A stretch of 7,955 nt of DNA from Oscillospiraceae bacterium. GTDB taxonomy: Bacteria; Bacillota; Clostridia; Oscillospirales; Ruminococcaceae. A program made the position numbers and the translations under genes. Location of the stretch: the NCBI GenBank assembly GCA_017396055.1, contig JAFQND010000020.1, positions 1-7,955 on the forward strand, in the 5' to 3' direction. Below are positions 5,098 through 7,955 of the stretch, in pieces. Each line of letters starts with the position of its first letter. Position 1 is the first letter of the stretch. The notes under the pieces are model-generated. The model made no database searches. It worked only from the letters and a program-made list of their open reading frames with translations, and had not been told where the DNA came from.

Positions 5098-6054
5098 ATG
5101 AAAATTGTCGTTCTGGACGGATATACCGAAAACCCCGGCGATCTGAGCTGGGAGGAACTGGGCACCCTGGGCGAACTGACGGTCTATGACCGTACTCCAA
5201 CAGAAGAGATCCTGCCCCGCATCGGCGACGCCGAGGTGGTCATCACCAACAAGTCGCCCATCACTGTCGCAACAATAGATGCCTGTCCCGGCATGAAATA
5301 TATCGCTGTTCTCGCTACTGGTTATAATGTGGTGGATGTGAACGCCGCAAAAGAGCGGGGCATCCCTGTCTCCAACGTTCCCGCTTATGGCACCGCATCG
5401 GTGGCACAGTTCGCCATCGCCATGCTTCTGGAGATCTGCCATCGGGTGGCCCATCACAGCAAAACGGTCCATGAAGGAAAATGGACCAACAGCATCGACT
5501 TTTGCTACTGGGATTATCCGCTGATCGAACTGGACGGCAAGACCATGGGTATTATCGGCTTCGGCCGCATCGGCAAAGCCACCGGAAAGATCGCGAAAGC
5601 TCTGGGCATGAAGGTCATTGCCTGCGATTCCGCTCCCGATGAACAGGGAAAAGAGATCGCTGAATATGTCGATCTGGACACTCTTCTCTCCTCGTCGGAT
5701 GTGATCTCGCTGCATTGTCCGCTCTTCCCCGAAACCGAGGGCATCATCTGCAAAGAAACTATCGCAAAAATGAAGGATGGTGTGATTCTTCTGAACAATT
5801 CCCGCGGCCCGCTGCTGAATGAGCAGGATGTCGCCGATGCTTTGAACTCCGGAAAGATCTATGCTGCCGGTCTGGATGTGGTGTCGATCGAGCCCATCCG
5901 GGAGGACAACCCGCTTCTGAAGGCAGAGAACTGCTTTATCACGCCTCATATTTCCTGGGCTCCGAAAGAAGCCCGCGCCCGTATCATGGAAACCACTGTG
6001 GCAAATGTGAAAGCTTACCTCGACGGCAGCCCTATCAACGTGGTCAATCGCTGA
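5098..6054 (+). CDS. D-2-hydroxyacid dehydrogenase (hydroxypyruvate reductase/glycerate dehydrogenase type)
   Basis: A 318-residue NAD(P)-dependent oxidoreductase of the D-isomer-specific 2-hydroxyacid dehydrogenase family, which interconverts a 2-oxoacid and a D-2-hydroxyacid. The N-terminal half of the substrate domain includes VLATGYNVVDV, a common block for glycerate dehydrogenases. The nucleotide-binding loop is GFGRIG (154-159). Asp177 at the end of the second strand favours NAD over NADP. The catalytic set is complete: Arg236 in NNSRGPLLNE, Glu265 in VVSIEP and His284 in TPHISWA. TPHISWAPKEAR and the terminal SPINVVNR fit hydroxypyruvate reductase/glycerate dehydrogenase (HprA-like) proteins better than D-lactate dehydrogenase or SerA, and there is no ACT domain. 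It stands alone between its own promoter and a terminator, so context does not narrow the substrate. The ATG at 5098 follows AAAGGAAA. Confidence 0.92.
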   Translation: MKIVVLDGYTENPGDLSWEELGTLGELTVYDRTPTEEILPRIGDAEVVITNKSPITVATIDACPGMKYIAVLATGYNVVDVNAAKERGIPVSNVPAYGTASVAQFAIAMLLEICHRVAHHSKTVHEGKWTNSIDFCYWDYPLIELDGKTMGIIGFGRIGKATGKIAKALGMKVIACDSAPDEQGKEIAEYVDLDTLLSSSDVISLHCPLFPETEGIICKETIAKMKDGVILLNNSRGPLLNEQDVADALNSGKIYAAGLDVVSIEPIREDNPLLKAENCFITPHISWAPKEARARIMETTVANVKAYLDGSPINVVNR

Positions 6055-6060
6055 ATAATA

Positions 6061-6084
6061 AAAAGCCCCCGAGGGGGCTTTTTT
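6061..6084. terminator. Bidirectional rho-independent terminator
   Basis: AAAAGCCCCC (6061-6070) and GGGGGCTTTT (6073-6082) form a long perfect stem, most likely with a CGAG tetraloop. On the plus strand the T-run (6079-6084) ends the dehydrogenase transcript. On the minus strand the A-rich left side gives a U-rich tail, interrupted by A, for the activase transcript. The minus-strand stop codon at 6083-6085 overlaps its edge. Confidence 0.92.
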
Positions 6085-6964
6085 ATTTTACTTTGACACC
6101 CAGTTCGCGCAGGATCTCCTTCGCCCGGGCAAGATCTTCTTCTTCCGGGATCCAGTCGGTCCGACCGTTGTCGGCAAGTCCCAGCGGCAGCATCTTCGAG
6201 CCTCCGTAAGCGTGATAGGGAAGCAGTTCAGCATACCGGCAGTGCGTCAGCTTTTTCCATATTTTCGCAAGAGCGTCATAATGATCCTGTGTCATGTTGA
6301 CGTTTTTCACTATGATGCAGCGCAGGACCGTTTCGGCTCCCAGACTATCTGCCTTCAGCAGGTTTTCGATGATTCTCCGGTTGGAAACACCGGTGTATTT
6401 TTCATGAAGCTTTTCGTCTCCCAGCTTGAAGTCCCAAAGGAAAAGATCGGTCAGCAAAACCAGTTTCGAAAGAATTTCGCCGTCGAAATATCCGCAGGTC
6501 TCCACTGCGGTGCCGATGCCTTTTTCTCTGCACATTCTCAGCAGGGTAAGCGCCTCTTCCGGTTGGGCCAGCGGTTCGCCGCCCGAAAGGGTAATACCGC
6601 CCTCGCTTCCGTAAAAAGCTCTGTCTTTCTCTGCGGCGGAGAACACCTCTTCCGGTGTCATTTCCCGCATGGCAGGGACGAGTGCGCCTGTCGGGCAGTT
6701 ATCCGCACAGACAGTACAGGCAGCACAGCTTTTTCTGTCAAAGAGATGTTTTTCGGAAAAGTGATGCGCATCATTCGGACAGACAGCGGCACATCCGCCG
6801 CAGGTGATACATTTTTGCCTGTAATAAAGAATCTGCTGCCCCGGCTTTTTGGTTTCGGGATTATGACACCACGCACAGTCTAACGGACAGCCTTTGAAAA
6901 ATACCACCGTCCGCACACCCGGGCCGTCATGCATGCAGAATCGCTGTATTTCTGTGATCTTCAT
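6083..6964 (-). CDS. Glycyl radical enzyme activating protein (radical SAM)
   Basis: A 293-residue radical SAM protein that would use SAM and a reduced 4Fe-4S cluster to abstract a hydrogen from the glycine of its partner glycyl radical enzyme. The N-terminus RFCMHDGPGVRTVVFFKGC is typical. The SAM cluster motif is C26-x3-C30-x2-C33. Two ferredoxin-type clusters follow, with cysteines 52, 55, 58, 62 and 80, 83, 86, 90. The insert separates it from the plain pyruvate formate-lyase activase and is usual for activases of dehydratase/decarboxylase/lyase-type glycyl radical enzymes. SGGEP with GGE at 128-130 contacts SAM. I chose ATG at 6964, with GGGGTG at 6971-6976 as ribosome binding site and a start one base after the upstream stop; a GTG at 6973 would add three residues and overlap that gene. 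It lies directly downstream of its probable partner and ends in the shared terminator. Confidence 0.95.
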   Translation of the reverse strand: MKITEIQRFCMHDGPGVRTVVFFKGCPLDCAWCHNPETKKPGQQILYYRQKCITCGGCAAVCPNDAHHFSEKHLFDRKSCAACTVCADNCPTGALVPAMREMTPEEVFSAAEKDRAFYGSEGGITLSGGEPLAQPEEALTLLRMCREKGIGTAVETCGYFDGEILSKLVLLTDLFLWDFKLGDEKLHEKYTGVSNRRIIENLLKADSLGAETVLRCIIVKNVNMTQDHYDALAKIWKKLTHCRYAELLPYHAYGGSKMLPLGLADNGRTDWIPEEEDLARAKEILRELGVKVK

Positions 6965-6965
6965 A

Positions 6966-7955
6966 TCAGACACCCCGTTCTGTCTGAGCGATGACCATGT
7001 CCTGCCATTCTTTATTCAGCGTGACAAATCTGGCATTCCAGCCCGATACCCGTACCGAAAGGGTCTGATATTCTTCCGGATGTTCCTGTGCAGCTTTCAG
7101 TACGGCAGCATCGGCTACATCCGGTTGCATGAAGAATCCGCCAAGGACAGTAAAACCTCTCATCAGAGCTATCAGCGCCTGCAGACCGTCCTCACCCCTG
7201 ACGCTGGAGGGAAGCAGCTTCAGATCCAGTGCCGCGCCGCTGCGCAGTCTTTTCAGATCGTTCTTACAGTAGGAACGGATGATGGCGGTGGCACCTTCCC
7301 GGTCGGTACCGGGTGTGGGAGAACAGTTTGCTGCCAGGATCTCACCCTGCTTTCTGCCGTGAGGAGAAGCAAGCCTTCCCGGTGCCCACTCAAGCTGTCT
7401 TCCGAAGGTGCTGACACCGCCGGGCATACGGCAGCCGCATTTGCCGTCGAAAGAATCACAGATATCGGCAAAATCATTCAGCAGCCGCCTGCAGAGATCA
7501 TCTGCCTCGTCACTGTCATTGCCGTAATAGGTATATCGGTTCAGGGCATACTGCCTCAGCGTTTCGGCGTCCTCCCAGTTATTTTTCAGAATACGGATCA
7601 GTTCCGGCAAGGTGACTTTTTTCTCTTCATAGACCAGTTTTCTGACAGCATAAAGGCTGTTGACCGTATCGGCTAATCCGCCTATATGGGGTGAATAGAT
7701 GTTGTAGACAGGACCGCCCTCCAGATAGGAGAGTCCTTTTTCGATACAGCCCTGCTCAAAGAGCGAGACAACGGTACAGGGAAACTGCTTTTTCCACATA
7801 AAGGGATCTTCCGGACAGAGTCTTTCCCGACAGGCAGTATAGATCTCTCCGACCCGTTCCCGAAGATCCGAGATAAACTGTTTGTAAAGAGCCTCGAAAT
7901 CGGCAAACCCAGGCGTTTTTTCATAGCTGTACAGAGTCCGGTGTTCCAGTACTGC
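6966..7955 (-). CDS. Glycyl radical enzyme, pyruvate formate-lyase-like, C-terminal part
   Basis: The visible 329 residues are the C-terminal portion; the frame is open to the window edge, so the ATG at 7799 is internal. The glycyl radical motif is RVSGWNARF, with the radical glycine at 7041-7043, 25th residue from the end. Other family blocks are GCIEKGLSYLEGGPVYN, VSTFGRQLEWAPGRLASPHGR and LSVRVSGWNARF. Family members have about 750-850 residues, so the active-site Cys loop lies just outside the window. Such enzymes are strictly anaerobic, and this one would be activated by the adjacent radical SAM activase, whose two-cluster insert argues against ordinary pyruvate formate-lyase. The sequence GGFFMQPDVADAAVLK before the radical loop, and Trp after the glycine where Tyr is common, do not match a characterised group I can name. 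Its substrate is therefore open (dehydratase, decarboxylase, C-S/C-N lyase or other). Confidence 0.93.
   Translation of the reverse strand, partial: AVLEHRTLYSYEKTPGFADFEALYKQFISDLRERVGEIYTACRERLCPEDPFMWKKQFPCTVVSLFEQGCIEKGLSYLEGGPVYNIYSPHIGGLADTVNSLYAVRKLVYEEKKVTLPELIRILKNNWEDAETLRQYALNRYTYYGNDSDEADDLCRRLLNDFADICDSFDGKCGCRMPGGVSTFGRQLEWAPGRLASPHGRKQGEILAANCSPTPGTDREGATAIIRSYCKNDLKRLRSGAALDLKLLPSSVRGEDGLQALIALMRGFTVLGGFFMQPDVADAAVLKAAQEHPEEYQTLSVRVSGWNARFVTLNKEWQDMVIAQTERGV

Noticed and set aside
6212..6883. A 223-codon plus-strand frame opposite the activase
   Set aside because: The minus strand holds all expected cluster cysteines and SAM motifs; the plus frame has no recognisable domain.

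Overview
The window looks like a chromosomal segment of an anaerobic, moderate-GC Gram-positive bacterium, most likely a gut-type member of the Clostridia. The grounds are a tRNA-responsive T-box leader, strong AGGAGG-type ribosome binding sites, a short biotin protein ligase without a DNA-binding domain, a DUF2200 protein, and an oxygen-sensitive glycyl radical enzyme with its activase. No mobile element, CRISPR array, rRNA or tRNA gene is visible. Assignment below class level is not possible from what I can see.

Layout. (1) Positions 1-2090, plus strand: a tightly packed run with junctions from an 11-nt overlap to a 26-nt gap. It holds the 3' end of an M20D (AbgB/ACY1L2-like) amidohydrolase, birA, a small glycine-rich membrane protein, a DUF2200 protein, a second related small membrane protein, and a third unrelated small membrane protein. 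(2) Positions 2091-2448: a consensus-like promoter and a complete T-box leader. Its specifier reads UAC (Tyr), it has an antiterminator with a UGGU bulge, and it ends in a rho-independent terminator. (3) Positions 2449-4976, plus strand: a GNAT acetyltransferase, tyrS, a 75-residue helical protein and a NUDIX hydrolase, closed by a strong terminator. I see no terminator inside this group, so the tyrosine T-box probably controls all four genes. (4) Positions 5026-6082: a self-contained unit with its own promoter, a D-2-hydroxyacid dehydrogenase (hydroxypyruvate reductase/glycerate dehydrogenase type) and a terminator. That terminator also serves the convergent minus-strand operon. (5) Positions 6083-7955, minus strand: a glycyl radical enzyme activase downstream of the C-terminal part of its glycyl radical enzyme, which runs off the right edge.

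How the parts work together. The best supported regulatory story is the T-box. Uncharged tRNA-Tyr should stabilise the antiterminator and let transcription pass into the GNAT-tyrS group, so tyrosine shortage raises tyrosyl-tRNA synthetase. The GNAT gene between sensor and synthetase, and the small helical and NUDIX genes behind it, would be co-induced. Their link to tyrosine is unknown. The glycyl radical enzyme and activase form a standard enzyme/activator pair, but the substrate cannot be named from the visible fragment.

I found no clear evidence of a wholly new system. The most worthwhile leads are the GNAT gene inside the tyrosine T-box operon, the small helical protein with a resemblance to NHLP/Nif11 leader peptides, the paired small membrane proteins around DUF2200, and the unassigned glycyl radical enzyme.
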